Shown here one piece after another: positions 1-9,262 of a stretch of DNA of 64,000 bases; within the stretch, counting starts at the first letter, position 1, and every line of letters starts with the position of its first letter. The notes below the pieces were generated by a model, which was not told the DNA's origin, ran no database searches, and saw nothing but the letters and a program-made list of their open reading frames with translations. A program made the translations under genes and the position numbers. The stretch comes from Gammaproteobacteria bacterium. Its GTDB lineage: Bacteria; Pseudomonadota; Gammaproteobacteria; Arenicellales; JAJDZL01. The DNA lies in assembly GCA_022823625.1 (NCBI GenBank), contig JAJEHQ010000034.1, positions 52,273 through 116,272 on the forward strand, in the 5' to 3' direction.

Positions 1-560
1 GATTGATGATTGTCTTTCAATTGGGAGATACTCTCCCAAATCTGAGCGCGTAAGAGAGGGGAAAGCCCCTCAGTCGCTTCATCTAGCAGCAGTAGTTTTG
101 GATTCGTCATCAGTGCTCTGCCAATTGAAAGCATTTGTTGTTCGCCCCCGGAGATTCTCCCACCTTTAATTTTTGCTCGCGGTTCCAACGCAGGAAATAA
201 AGCCATGACCTTATCAACAGTCCATGGGTTATCTAGTTCATTCTTGTTGTGTGCCGTTGCGATAAGATTTTCCATTACGCTGAGATTGGGGAATATGTGT
301 CGTCCCTCCGGTGCCAATCCAACCCCCGCGTTTGCAACCCGGTATGCGGGCCATCTAGTGATTTCTTTTCCCTCAAAATGAATCGAACCGTTGGCTGGTT
401 TGACGAGCCCCATAATCGAGCGAATCGTGGTCGTTTTACCCATCCCATTTCGCCCAAGCAGGGTGACTACCTCTCCCTGATTAATTTGAATGCTGATGCC
501 AAACAACGCCTGAGTTTGACCATAGAACGCTTCAATATTGTTGACTGACAATATCGGCAT
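1..560 (-). CDS. livF: Branched-chain amino acid ABC transporter ATP-binding protein (LivF type), partial
   Basis: One of the two cytoplasmic ATPases that power a Liv-type importer. About 186 residues are visible and the C-terminus runs off the window start. Read from the ATG at 558-560 it shows a Walker A motif GRNGMGKTT near residues 36-44, the ABC signature ISGGEQQML and a Walker B LLLLDEATEGL. LivF proteins are usually about 235 residues, so some 50 are missing. It begins one base after the stop of the upstream livG and is the last gene of the livJ-H-M-G-F run. The substrate cannot be read from sequence; Liv-family systems carry branched-chain amino acids, amides, urea or aromatic acids. 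Confidence 0.9.
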   Translation of the reverse strand, partial: MPILSVNNIEAFYGQTQALFGISIQINQGEVVTLLGRNGMGKTTTIRSIMGLVKPANGSIHFEGKEITRWPAYRVANAGVGLAPEGRHIFPNLSVMENLIATAHNKNELDNPWTVDKVMALFPALEPRAKIKGGRISGGEQQMLSIGRALMTNPKLLLLDEATEGLSPLLRAQIWESISQLKDNHQ

Positions 561-561
561 G

Positions 562-1308
562 CTAGTCAACTCCCAGATAGGCACTGCGTACCATCGCATC
601 TGCCCGAATTTCATCAGGCGTCCCACTGGCGATCAGACGGCCGTAAACCATGACCGATATTCGGTCGGCCAGGGTAAAGACCGCATCCATGTCGTGTTCG
701 ATAACCAGAATCGTAAACTTTCGCTTGAGTCCCTTTAGGAAATCGACAATTTTGACTGAATCCATTCGTCCCATCCCGGCAAGTGGTTCATCAAGTATCA
801 ATAACTTTGGATCCATTGCCAGAGCAATGGCCAATTCCAGCTGCCGTTGTTCTCCGTGTGCCAAGTCTGCGGAAGTGGTATCGCGCAACTCTCCCATGCC
901 GATGGATTCCAGAACTTCGACTGCCCGGTCTTGAATCTTTTCTTCGGATGACACGGGTCTCCACATATTGTAGCTGTGTCCAAAATGTGCCTGAATGGCG
1001 AGCGCAACATTCTCCTGACAGGTAAACTCTCGAAGAATTGATGTGATCTGAAATGATCGAGCGATTCCCATGAGAGAACGGGCAGGTGCTTTCATATGGG
1101 AAATAGGTGTGCCGTCAAATTCAATTTCTCCCGAATCACTCGGTAGAATTCCAGAAATCTGTGAGATCATGGTGGTCTTCCCAGCGCCGTTTGGACCGAT
1201 CAATGCATGAATCTCACCGCGCTCAACATCTAGACTGACATGGTCTGTTGCACATACCCCACCGAAAGACTTGTTGAGATCAGTAATTCTGAGTAGAACG
1301 TTATTCAT
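562..1308 (-). CDS. livG: Branched-chain amino acid ABC transporter ATP-binding protein (LivG type)
   Basis: Second ATPase of the importer, 248 residues from the ATG at 1306-1308. That start overlaps the end of the permease gene by eight bases, a typical coupled junction; an in-frame ATG further upstream (1341) would lie deep inside the permease gene and is less likely. Walker A GPNGAGKT is at about residues 38-45 and Walker B is LLILDEPLAGM. The signature is AHGEQ instead of the canonical SGGQ, a variant that occurs in one LivG branch. C-terminal residues fit the LivG family (IASGTPDEI near the end). It works with livF and the two permeases encoded just upstream. Confidence 0.9.
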   Translation of the reverse strand: MNNVLLRITDLNKSFGGVCATDHVSLDVERGEIHALIGPNGAGKTTMISQISGILPSDSGEIEFDGTPISHMKAPARSLMGIARSFQITSILREFTCQENVALAIQAHFGHSYNMWRPVSSEEKIQDRAVEVLESIGMGELRDTTSADLAHGEQRQLELAIALAMDPKLLILDEPLAGMGRMDSVKIVDFLKGLKRKFTILVIEHDMDAVFTLADRISVMVYGRLIASGTPDEIRADAMVRSAYLGVD

Positions 1309-2266
1309 TGCCAGACCTCTTGATACTAAGCAGCCCATCAATCCCTCGTGGCGAAAGTAGCACCACCAAAATCAAGAACGGCCCAAAAATCAAATGCCAG
1401 TGTTCAGTAATTCGGGAGAAAAACTCCGAGAGTAACCAGAATACCAAGGCACCGGTTACAGGTCCGAGAATGCTGGCCATTCCACCCAAAACCACCATGA
1501 ATATTAACTCACCCGAACGAGTCCAGTGCATGATATCGGGGCTAACAAACTTTTCTACATTCGCGCTGAGAACACCGCCCAAGGCACACATGACGCCGGC
1601 AATAACGAAGCAGACGAGTCGGTATCTGAAAGTTGAATAGCCAAGCACTTCCATACGGGTCTCATTGGATTTTGTTCCGCGAATGACGTAACCAAATCGC
1701 GATCGAATCAGGCGGTGAGAAAAGTACAGACAGGCAATCATAACCAAGAAAATCAAATAATAGCGCTGGATCGGGTTATCCATACTGATCAGATTTGTTC
1801 CAAAATCGCTGCGGTCGTAAATGATTAGTCCGTCGTCGCTGCCATATTCTTCGATACTGATTGAAAGAAAGTACACCATCTGCGTGAGAGCCATCGTAAT
1901 CATGATGAAGTAAACTCCACGCGTTCTCAAACTGATTCCGCCGAAAATAAGCGCAATGAACGCTGCAACGGCGATTGCTGTAACCAGTTGAAGATAGAAA
2001 TTGTAGATATCGTAGTAGGCGAAAATACCCACTGTGTAGGCACCAATTCCGAGATACAGAGAATGCCCAAAACTGATCATGCCCCCATACCCAAGAATCA
2101 GATTGAGGCTGATGGCCGCGATAGCCCATATCATCAACCGGGAGAACAGGTTGATGTAATAGGGCTGATCTAAGATTCCCGCCGCTATTGGCGCAAGTGC
2201 ACAGGTACCAATCACCAGGCAGGCGAGTATGGTACGGCGTTTTTGCAGGGAGTTCAGTAAGCGCAT
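1301..2266 (-). CDS. livM: Branched-chain amino acid ABC transporter permease (LivM type)
   Basis: Inner-membrane permease, 321 residues with about nine hydrophobic segments. The family motif GYGGMISFGHSLYLGIGAY lies near residue 65, and the C-terminal part has the VLGGMASILGPVTGA loop that contacts the ATPases. Length is normal for short LivM proteins. It pairs with the LivH-type permease whose gene ends 18 bases upstream, and its stop overlaps the start of livG. Confidence 0.9.
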   Translation of the reverse strand: MRLLNSLQKRRTILACLVIGTCALAPIAAGILDQPYYINLFSRLMIWAIAAISLNLILGYGGMISFGHSLYLGIGAYTVGIFAYYDIYNFYLQLVTAIAVAAFIALIFGGISLRTRGVYFIMITMALTQMVYFLSISIEEYGSDDGLIIYDRSDFGTNLISMDNPIQRYYLIFLVMIACLYFSHRLIRSRFGYVIRGTKSNETRMEVLGYSTFRYRLVCFVIAGVMCALGGVLSANVEKFVSPDIMHWTRSGELIFMVVLGGMASILGPVTGALVFWLLSEFFSRITEHWHLIFGPFLILVVLLSPRGIDGLLSIKRSGNE

Positions 2267-2284
2267 AAAGTCCCGGACGATTGT

Positions 2285-3208
2285 TTATCGTGTTTGAGAG
2301 CCAAAAAGGCCCTGCGGTTTGAAAAACAGAACACAGGTCATGAAGATATAGATCAGCATAGAAGAGATGGCTGGTGCCGCGGCCTCTGCAGCATTGACAG
2401 GAATAAAGATTGCCAACAGCACGTCCAAAAATGAACGGCCAAGTGTATCAATCAGTCCAGTGATCAATGCTGCGATCAGACTGCCCCGGACAGAACCGAT
2501 TCCGCCGATGACAATGACAACGAAAGCAATAATGATGATCTGCTCACCCATCCCGGAATTTGCACCCAAAATTGGAGCCATCAGGATACCGGCCAACGCA
2601 CCCAGTGCAGTTCCAAGGCCAAATACGAGGGTGAAAAGCAGTCGAATGTTGGTGCCAAGCGCATAGATCATAGTGCGGTCAGCGGCACCGGCACGAATTA
2701 GCATGCCTAAACGGGTTTTGGCAACCAAAATGTACATGCCAATAGCAACGATTATTCCCGCACCAATAATCATCAGTCGATAAACTGAGTATTCGATGCC
2801 GAAGAGAAGGGGCACAGTGAAGTTTAGGTAGTCAGGGAATGGAACGGATAACCCGTCGAGTGGCCAGACAACCTGGACCAATTCATTGAATAATAGAATG
2901 AGTCCAAAGGTTGCCAACACCTGATCTAAGTGGTGTCGTTGGTAAAGAGTCCTAAGGGTCGATATTTCGACAATGATTCCAATTCCTGCTACAAGTGGAA
3001 CCGCCAGTAATATTGCGAGGATAAACGACCCAGTCCACAAGAAGATTGTGGCTCCGACAAACGCACCAAGCATGTACATGGAACCATGGGCCAGATTCAC
3101 CAGATCCATAATTCCAAATGTCAGGGTTAGTCCGGCAGCAAGCAGAAATAGCAGCATGCCGAACTGAAGGCCGTTCAGCGTCTGTTCAATGAGTAACGCC
3201 CACTCCAA
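2285..3208 (-). CDS. livH: Branched-chain amino acid ABC transporter permease (LivH type)
   Basis: Inner-membrane permease of 307 residues with about eight hydrophobic segments. It shows the LivH hallmark TFGIMDLVNLAHGSMYMLGA near residues 29-48 and IGGIGSVRGSLIAALITGL near the C-terminus. It is the first permease gene after the binding-protein gene, from which it is separated by 290 bases holding two hairpins. It probably dimerises with the LivM-type protein. Confidence 0.9.
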   Translation of the reverse strand: MEWALLIEQTLNGLQFGMLLFLLAAGLTLTFGIMDLVNLAHGSMYMLGAFVGATIFLWTGSFILAILLAVPLVAGIGIIVEISTLRTLYQRHHLDQVLATFGLILLFNELVQVVWPLDGLSVPFPDYLNFTVPLLFGIEYSVYRLMIIGAGIIVAIGMYILVAKTRLGMLIRAGAADRTMIYALGTNIRLLFTLVFGLGTALGALAGILMAPILGANSGMGEQIIIIAFVVIVIGGIGSVRGSLIAALITGLIDTLGRSFLDVLLAIFIPVNAAEAAAPAISSMLIYIFMTCVLFFKPQGLFGSQTR

Positions 3209-3390
3209 TTCAGTGTCCTCAGGTTTTGTTTGCTTTGGATCTGCTAACGATGCTCGGACCGATTATGGGTGACTTTTTTTACTCTCAAGAATGTGAAACC
3301 GCGCCCCGTAGATCACGACAATTCAATTTGGGTTGAACTTCAAGGGAACTGAAATTCACACCATGAGAGTGAATTTATGACTAAACGAAT

Positions 3391-3421
3391 TGTGTGAGAC
3401 TCCTAAATGGAGTCTCACACA
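3391..3421 (-). terminator. Perfect 13-bp stem hairpin between livJ and livH
   Basis: The arms at 3391-3403 and 3409-3421 are exactly complementary around a five-base loop. On the minus strand it follows the binding-protein gene and precedes livH and is not followed by a clean T run. It is best read as a partial terminator or RNA-stabilising hairpin that keeps binding-protein mRNA above permease mRNA, a common arrangement in ABC operons. The function is inferred. Confidence 0.55.
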
Positions 3422-3438
3422 CTAAGTCATACGATTTG

Positions 3439-3478
3439 TTATTCTGTGAAATGAATAATTGACAATTCCACAGAATAA
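3439..3478 (-). terminator. Second hairpin just downstream of livJ
   Basis: Ten-base arms (3439-3448 and 3469-3478, TTATTCTGTG and its complement) with three further pairs inside and a longer loop, starting 21 bases after the binding-protein stop codon. Together with the hairpin at 3391-3421 it forms a tandem hairpin region between livJ and livH. Confidence 0.45.
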
Positions 3479-3498
3479 ACGTCAAGCCAGTTAGTCGA

Positions 3499-4677
3499 TC
3501 ACATAGAGCATTCGCTAGCGTATACGTCCTGGTGCATGTTCAAAACTGTTTCGCGCACCGATGTTGTCCATCTGCCGTCGCTGTCTTCAACCACTTCGCG
3601 GCTATAGAAGTTCTGAATTGGAAAGTGATTTGGTCCCATTGTGAACTCTCCACGCACTGAGTCAAAATCGGCTTTTTGCAGCGCCGCTCGCAATCCGTCG
3701 ACATTGCTCATATCACCGCCAACAGCTTCAACCGCACTCTTGATGTACATCACAGCGTCATAGCTTTGTGCAGCATAAAAACTTGGGTACTTGTCATACT
3801 TTGCTTTGAAGGCATCAACAAACTTCTTGTTTGCAGCATTATCCAGATCAGGCGCCCAGAATTGAGTCATGGTTGTCCCGAGAACACCTGACATTTCTGC
3901 TTGCTGAAATCGCGGTAAACTGATGGAGTCGACGGTAAACACGGTATACAGGTCAACTTGGCCAGACAGTCCAGATTGTTGATATTGTTTGATGAATGCA
4001 GGACCGTGCTTGCCAGGATAGAACACAAACACACCATCCGGATTTGCGGCCTTCACCTTAGATAGTTCGGCTGCCCAGTCAATTTGATCCGGCCACTTGG
4101 TCATGTCTTCACCGACAATCTCGCCTGTAAATGTTCGTTTTACACCGGCAACCATATTCTTGCCAGCTGCGTAAAGTGGGGCGATGACATATAGTGAATC
4201 GACACCGCGCTGATTCAGGACTTCGCCCATTGCCATGGGAGTCTGGTCGTTCTGCCAGGAGATGCTGAAGAAATTCTCATGACAGCCTTTACCCGCTAGC
4301 TGTGATGGACCTGCATTTGCGCTGATCAGAATTTTTCCAGCATCGAGCACTGTGGTTGCGGATGCTAGTAGCACGTGCGACCAGATATAGCCAAAGACGA
4401 TGTCGACTTTATCTTGAGTGACCAGACGTTCTGTTGCCTGCTTGCCTTTTTGAGGATTAAACTCATCGTCGCCATAAACGACTTCAACATCCACTGGTCC
4501 CATTTTGTGGCCAATGTGTTCCAGTGCCAGCTCTACGGCATCTCTCATGTCATTACCGATGACTGCTGCTGGAGTGGTCAGTGTCGTTACAAACCCGAGC
4601 TTAACAGTAGCAGAAAAGGCATTCGGCGCAACCAGCATCAAACACATTGCAATGACTAGGGTAATTTTCGATTTCAT
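3499..4677 (-). CDS. livJ: Branched-chain amino acid-type ABC transporter substrate-binding protein
   Basis: Periplasmic type I binding protein of 392 residues. A signal peptide of about 22 residues (MKSKITLVIAMCLMLVAPNAFSA) has a basic start, hydrophobic core and an Ala-x-Ala-like cleavage site. The mature protein starts with KLGFVTTLTTPAAVIG, the usual first strand of this family, and keeps the two-lobed periplasmic-binding pattern (AQSYDAVMYIKSAVEAVGG near the C-terminus). It is the first gene of the minus-strand liv operon. Ligand identity is not visible; many relatives bind amides or aromatic acids, so the gene symbol is used only in the family sense. Confidence 0.85.
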   Translation of the reverse strand: MKSKITLVIAMCLMLVAPNAFSATVKLGFVTTLTTPAAVIGNDMRDAVELALEHIGHKMGPVDVEVVYGDDEFNPQKGKQATERLVTQDKVDIVFGYIWSHVLLASATTVLDAGKILISANAGPSQLAGKGCHENFFSISWQNDQTPMAMGEVLNQRGVDSLYVIAPLYAAGKNMVAGVKRTFTGEIVGEDMTKWPDQIDWAAELSKVKAANPDGVFVFYPGKHGPAFIKQYQQSGLSGQVDLYTVFTVDSISLPRFQQAEMSGVLGTTMTQFWAPDLDNAANKKFVDAFKAKYDKYPSFYAAQSYDAVMYIKSAVEAVGGDMSNVDGLRAALQKADFDSVRGEFTMGPNHFPIQNFYSREVVEDSDGRWTTSVRETVLNMHQDVYASECSM

Positions 4678-4990
4678 TTTTCAGATTCCAGTTAATTTCG
4701 TTGATATAGATTAATTTCCAGATTGCTTTACCCCGCTAGGGTGCAGTAAGTTATTGTACTCAATCGTATCCTAACTTGAGAGTTATGGAAGCCTTGCAAA
4801 TTCAGAGTCAAATTCATGCAAGTTCAGATTTGACAGATATTGAGCGGAGCTTTAGCGGTGGAACTGCCCCTTGGTTCTTCGATACCGGTGCACGACACTA
4901 GAAAAATAATTGTCCGTGGAACTAATTCGCTCAAAATTGAATCGTGCATCTGCTGCAATGAACAGATTTAATCGATGTTAATCTTTAGAA
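4678..4990. other. Intergenic region upstream of livJ and downstream of queG
   Basis: Translation in all frames gives only short broken stretches, and I see no RNA or repeat. It must contain the promoter of the minus-strand liv operon, but no convincing -35/-10 pair stands out. Confidence 0.5.
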
Positions 4991-6052
4991 TCAGTTCAAA
5001 TGTTGTTCGAGGGCCCATTGAACATGCTCTCGTACTAGATCTGACTCATGGTATTGACGTGTCTTGAGTGCTCGAATCGATGCATTAGAGGGTTTTGAGT
5101 TTCCCAGTGCGACTGCAATATTTCTTAGCCATCGATCATAGCCGAGGCGACGAATGGCTGAATTTTGAGTTTTTTCGAGAAACTCAATTTTTGACCACAT
5201 GAACAATTTGCTCAGTTGGCTTGAATCCAAACCATGTCTGACTCGAAAGCCTGGTTCATCAGAAACTGAAGCGAATCGATTCCAAGGGCAGACTACCTGG
5301 CAGTCGTCGCACCCAAATATTCGATTCCCGATTGCACGTCGATACTGAATTGGAATGGAACCTTTGAGTTCAATCGTTAGATAGGAAATGCATTTTCGCG
5401 CATCGACAACATAGGGCTCTACGATGGCTTGAGTGGGGCAGATATTGATGCAGGCAGAGCAAACACCGCAGTGATCTTTCTCCGGTTGGTCCACAGGTAA
5501 CGGTAAATCAGTGTATAGCTCACCCAAGAAAAACCAGGAGCCTGCTTTCCGATTCAATAGGTTGGAGTGCTTACCGATCCAACCTAGTCCAGCTTTCTGG
5601 GCGATTGGTTTTTCCATCACGGGTGCGCTGTCAGCAAATGCACGGTAGCCGAATTCTCCTACTTCATCTTGAATTCGATAAGCGAGTTTCTGTAGCTTTT
5701 TTCGAATCAGTTTGTGGTAGTCGGTACCGGTCGCATATCGAGAAATGAATCCTAACGCTGGATCATCTAACGATTCATTGATGTCTTTCGCATCAGCAGG
5801 CCAATAGTCCATACGGGCAGAAATTATTCTAACCGTACCCGGAATCAGTAGTTCTGCACGAGTTCGCTTATTTCCATGTTTGCCCATGTAGTCAAGTTCA
5901 CCATGCAGCCCCTTGTCAAGCCATTGATTTAGATGGTTTTCAGCTTGTGTGAGATCCGTATCGGCGATACCAACCTGTTGAAAACCAAGTTCTCTACCCC
6001 AGAGCTTGATGGAATTTGCAAGTTTTCCCAAGTTGATTTCGGTAGATTGCAT
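4991..6052 (-). CDS. queG: Epoxyqueuosine reductase
   Basis: Cytoplasmic cobalamin- and iron-sulfur-dependent enzyme that reduces epoxyqueuosine to queuosine in tRNA. 353 residues, the usual length. The N-terminal DUF1730 part contains the conserved FADSAPVMEKPIAQKAGLGW stretch with the proposed catalytic Asp. Two 4Fe-4S motifs follow: CGVCSACINICPTQA and, about 50 residues later, CDDCQVVCPWNRF. The C-terminal HEAT-like helices used for tRNA binding are present. The ATG at 6050-6052 lacks a clear ribosome binding site. It has no functional partner gene nearby. Confidence 0.93.
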   Translation of the reverse strand: MQSTEINLGKLANSIKLWGRELGFQQVGIADTDLTQAENHLNQWLDKGLHGELDYMGKHGNKRTRAELLIPGTVRIISARMDYWPADAKDINESLDDPALGFISRYATGTDYHKLIRKKLQKLAYRIQDEVGEFGYRAFADSAPVMEKPIAQKAGLGWIGKHSNLLNRKAGSWFFLGELYTDLPLPVDQPEKDHCGVCSACINICPTQAIVEPYVVDARKCISYLTIELKGSIPIQYRRAIGNRIFGCDDCQVVCPWNRFASVSDEPGFRVRHGLDSSQLSKLFMWSKIEFLEKTQNSAIRRLGYDRWLRNIAVALGNSKPSNASIRALKTRQYHESDLVREHVQWALEQHLN

Positions 6053-6202
6053 GGTACGCTATACTGACTATGTAAAGCCTTTTCCTGGCGAAAGTCAATC
6101 GACTGGTGAACCCATTGAAAAGGGGAGCAGTCAATTACTATACTATCAAGCAACGTACCAAGATGAAAAAGGTTGGTATCGAAATCCGAAAATAGAAAAA
6201 GC

Positions 6203-6690
6203 GGATATTGCCTTGCCGGTTGTTACGAACTATTGATGATGTGCTGTATGACTTTTGCGTTTGAAACAGCCAAATATGGTGATCCGGAAATTCAGTTCTC
6301 TGGCGTGTCGCCGACAGTGGTAATGCAGTGGATTGTTGGATTTCGAAGAGAGCGTGTACTTTTGTATTCGGGCGATATTATTGACACAGAAGAAGCGCTG
6401 CGAATCGGATTGGTGAACCAGGTTGTGCCAGACGACGAGCTTGAGGATAAGACAATGCGTTATGCACGACGGGTTGTAACTGTTGACCAGGTCGCGGTTT
6501 AGATGATGAGAACCTGCATCAATTTTACCGCGGAGAATACATGCTTCGTCTAGCTGATTCAGTACGGGGTCCACAATGGTGCGATCGTTGAAGCAACTGA
6601 AACGGAAAGCTATGTGAAATTCAGGGAGATCACAGAACGCGAGGGATAGACCGCCGCCATCTGCTAGCGCGAAGCACAGTTTCGGTAGAA
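6203..6690 (+). pseudogene. Decayed enoyl-CoA hydratase/isomerase gene
   Basis: One reading frame retains crotonase-family sequence: GYCLAG, then AKYGDPEIQFSGV, LLYSGDIIDTEEALRIGLVN, QVVPDDELEDKTMRYARRV and, after a TAG at about 6500, VEATETESYVKFREITEREG and a REAQFR tail. The frame is interrupted by at least four stop codons (near 6500, 6550, 6648 and 6670), and the N-terminal half with the first oxyanion-hole loop is missing or unrecognisable. It sits immediately upstream of the second liv operon, so the intact ancestor may have belonged to the same catabolic cluster. The remaining open stretch (6173-6502) is unlikely to make an active protein. Confidence 0.75.
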
Positions 6691-6737
6691 ATTTCTGTAC
6701 GTTGGCTGCGTGACTTCACAAGGAAAAGCCCGTTGTC

Positions 6738-7529
6738 ATGACAAATATTCTCGAAGTTGACAATGTTACCAAGTATTTCGGTGCATTTCGGGCGATCAAT
6801 TCCTGTAGTCTCCAGGTAACCGCAGGCACAATTTCCGGTTTAATCGGCCCCAACGGCGCCGGAAAATCAACCATGTTCAATATTGTGGCGGGTGTTCACC
6901 TGCCGGATTCCGGTACGGTGACTTTGAACAGCACCGATGTAACCGGTCTTCCTGCTCACCGGATGTTTCACTACGGCTTGCTGAGAACCTTTCAGATTCC
7001 ACACGAGTTTTCGAATGTCCGGGTGATCAACAATCTACTGATGGTTCCACCGAACCAGTCTGGTGAAAACCTGGTTACTGCACTGTTTCGGCCATCAGCA
7101 TTCAAACCTCAGGAAGAGAATATGAGGCAGAAAGCATTGGAAATTCTTGAATTTATTGGCCTGTCACACGTCAAGTATGAACTCGCTGGTAACTTGTCAG
7201 GTGGGCAGAAAAAACTTCTGGAATTGGGAAGGACACTCATGGTGGATCCAAAGATCGTCCTCCTGGATGAATTGGGTGCGGGGGTGAATAGAACGCTACT
7301 CAGTACATTGGCGGACAACATCAAGAAACTGAATGAAGAACTCAAAATGACATTCTTCATCATAGAGCACAACATGGAGTTCATTTCCCGCCTTTGTCAT
7401 GATGTTTCGGTTATGGTCGAAGGTGAAATGGTTACCAACGGTAGTCCCGAACAGGTACTCAACGATCCGCAGGTCGTTGAGGCCTATTTTGGTGGCGGCA
7501 AACGTGTTCAGACTTCTCAGCCGGGTTGA
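6738..7529 (+). CDS. Branched-chain amino acid-type ABC transporter ATP-binding protein (LivG type), second system
   Basis: ATPase of 263 residues. Walker A GPNGAGKST lies near residues 36-44 and the signature LSGGQKKLLELG near residue 155. Walker B is VLLDELGAGVN; the residue after the catalytic Glu is Leu where Pro, Val or Ala is usual. An AAGGAA ribosome binding site lies 13 bases before the ATG, a little far. First gene of a four-gene plus-strand transporter operon (ATPase, ATPase, permease, permease), an order opposite to the liv operon at the window start, so the two systems are separate acquisitions rather than a local duplication. Confidence 0.88.
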   Translation: MTNILEVDNVTKYFGAFRAINSCSLQVTAGTISGLIGPNGAGKSTMFNIVAGVHLPDSGTVTLNSTDVTGLPAHRMFHYGLLRTFQIPHEFSNVRVINNLLMVPPNQSGENLVTALFRPSAFKPQEENMRQKALEILEFIGLSHVKYELAGNLSGGQKKLLELGRTLMVDPKIVLLDELGAGVNRTLLSTLADNIKKLNEELKMTFFIIEHNMEFISRLCHDVSVMVEGEMVTNGSPEQVLNDPQVVEAYFGGGKRVQTSQPG

Positions 7530-7532
7530 TTT

Positions 7533-8234
7533 ATGCTGATTCAGGCCAGCAATATGGTTTCTGGATACGGTGGTGAACCGATTCTTCAGGGTGTTGATAT
7601 TGCGCTGGAAGCAGGAAGGATTGGCGTAATTGTTGGTCCCAATGGCGCAGGTAAATCGACCGCACTCAAGAGTCTGTTTGGACTGATTAGCCTTGATCAG
7701 GGCCGCGTACTTTTTGATGGCACTGACATCACTCTGGTCGCACCGGACAAACGGGTTGGACTCGGCATCGGCTACGTGCCGCAGGAAATGAATATCTTTC
7801 CTTCCCTCACTGTTCAGGAGAATCTCGAAATGGGAGCGATCATTCGGGATGATGATTTTTCACATGTCATTGATCAGACGTTCGAAATATTTCCGCCACT
7901 CAAGGACAAGCGGTATAGCGAAGCCGGCCAACTGTCTGGCGGGCAACGTCAGATGGTTGCGATTGGTCGAGCATTGATGGTTGAACCGCGCTTATTGTTG
8001 CTTGATGAGCCCACTGTTGGTCTTTCGCCAGCATTTGTGCAGGACATCATCGAACGAATTACTTCGATTGCCCGATCCGGGGTGGGTATCTTGGTCGTGG
8101 AACAGAATGCCCGCCGCGCATTGGAAATCGCTGATACTGGTTTCGTACTGGCCGGTGGAAAGAACTTGTACACGGATACGGGTGAGAATCTACTGAATGA
8201 TCCGGAAGTTGCCCGTAGTTTTTTGGGTGGATAG
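7533..8234 (+). CDS. Branched-chain amino acid-type ABC transporter ATP-binding protein (LivF type), second system
   Basis: ATPase of 233 residues, the family length. Walker A GPNGAGKST is near residues 36-44, signature LSGGQRQMVAIGRALM near residue 134 and Walker B LLLLDEPTVGLSP just after. The start is three bases after the upstream ATPase stop, implying cotranscription and probably coupled translation. Confidence 0.9.
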   Translation: MLIQASNMVSGYGGEPILQGVDIALEAGRIGVIVGPNGAGKSTALKSLFGLISLDQGRVLFDGTDITLVAPDKRVGLGIGYVPQEMNIFPSLTVQENLEMGAIIRDDDFSHVIDQTFEIFPPLKDKRYSEAGQLSGGQRQMVAIGRALMVEPRLLLLDEPTVGLSPAFVQDIIERITSIARSGVGILVVEQNARRALEIADTGFVLAGGKNLYTDTGENLLNDPEVARSFLGG

Positions 8235-8242
8235 GACCGCCG

Positions 8243-9247
8243 ATGAATGAACTGATTTTCTTCATCAACAAAGTAATTATTTCCGGCACGATCATCGGCT
8301 GCATTTACGCGCTGGGAGCAGTCGGCGCCACCCTGGTGTTCGGGATTCTGAGATTCGCCAATTTTGCACACGCTGATATGATGACGGTTGGTGCATTCGT
8401 TGCGCTTGTTTTCGTCTCCTGGTTTCCAGGTGCCGGATCTGTAGTCGGCCTGCCAACCGGTTTTGTCATGTTGCCGGTAGCAATGGTCTTTGTTGCGATC
8501 ATGTCTGTCGCACTCGACCGGATGTTTTATCGACCTTTGCGTGAACGCAATGTCAAGCCCATATTGTTGCTTGTTGCCTCAATCGGAGTCATGCTGATGA
8601 TTCAGGGACTGGTGAGACTGTTCGCGGGGACCGCACCAAGACATTTCTTCAGCGCTGAAAAAAAGGATATTTTTCGTATTGAACTGCCATTTGAGCTTTC
8701 CACGCGCGACATTGTCATTACTGAACCCCAAATATTGCTGATCATTACAACGATCGTTTGTATTTTCTGTCTGCATCGATTTCTTACCGGTACCCGCCTC
8801 GGAAAGGCTATGAGAGCCATGTCGGACAATCCTGACCTGGCGCTAATCACTGGGATTAATACCGACAGGGTAGTCAGTGCAACTTGGATGATTGCTGGCA
8901 CTCTGGCAGCTGCAGGTGGTGTATTGCTATCGCTCGACGTCATTTTGAAACCGGATTTGAGCTTCAATCTCTTACTACCAATCTTTGCGGCTGCGATTGT
9001 TGGTGGCGTTGGCCGACCCTATGGTGCTATCGCAGGCGGGCTGCTCGTTGGGTTTACAGAATCGCTGGCAATTTTCAATTGGTCAATTTTACTGAGGCCA
9101 CTTGCACCATACATTCCAGACTGGGTGGAAATACCCTCAAAACTGGCATTTGTTCCAACTGAATACAAGATTGTGGTGCCTTTCGTGATTCTTATCGTAG
9201 TGCTGATCTGGCGGCCGACCGGAATATTCCGCGGACAGGTTTTATAG
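8243..9247 (+). CDS. Branched-chain amino acid-type ABC transporter permease (LivH type), second system
   Basis: Membrane permease of 334 residues with about eight hydrophobic segments. LivH signature TLVFGILRFANFAHADMMTV lies near residues 30-50, with Ala-Asp replacing the common Gly-Asp/Ser. Near the C-terminus it has AAIVGGVGRPYGAIAGGLLV, the ATPase-contact loop. An AGGA ribosome binding site precedes the ATG. It follows the ATPase gene by eight bases. Confidence 0.9.
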   Translation: MNELIFFINKVIISGTIIGCIYALGAVGATLVFGILRFANFAHADMMTVGAFVALVFVSWFPGAGSVVGLPTGFVMLPVAMVFVAIMSVALDRMFYRPLRERNVKPILLLVASIGVMLMIQGLVRLFAGTAPRHFFSAEKKDIFRIELPFELSTRDIVITEPQILLIITTIVCIFCLHRFLTGTRLGKAMRAMSDNPDLALITGINTDRVVSATWMIAGTLAAAGGVLLSLDVILKPDLSFNLLLPIFAAAIVGGVGRPYGAIAGGLLVGFTESLAIFNWSILLRPLAPYIPDWVEIPSKLAFVPTEYKIVVPFVILIVVLIWRPTGIFRGQVL

Positions 9248-9262
9248 TGCGGGTTTCCTGAC

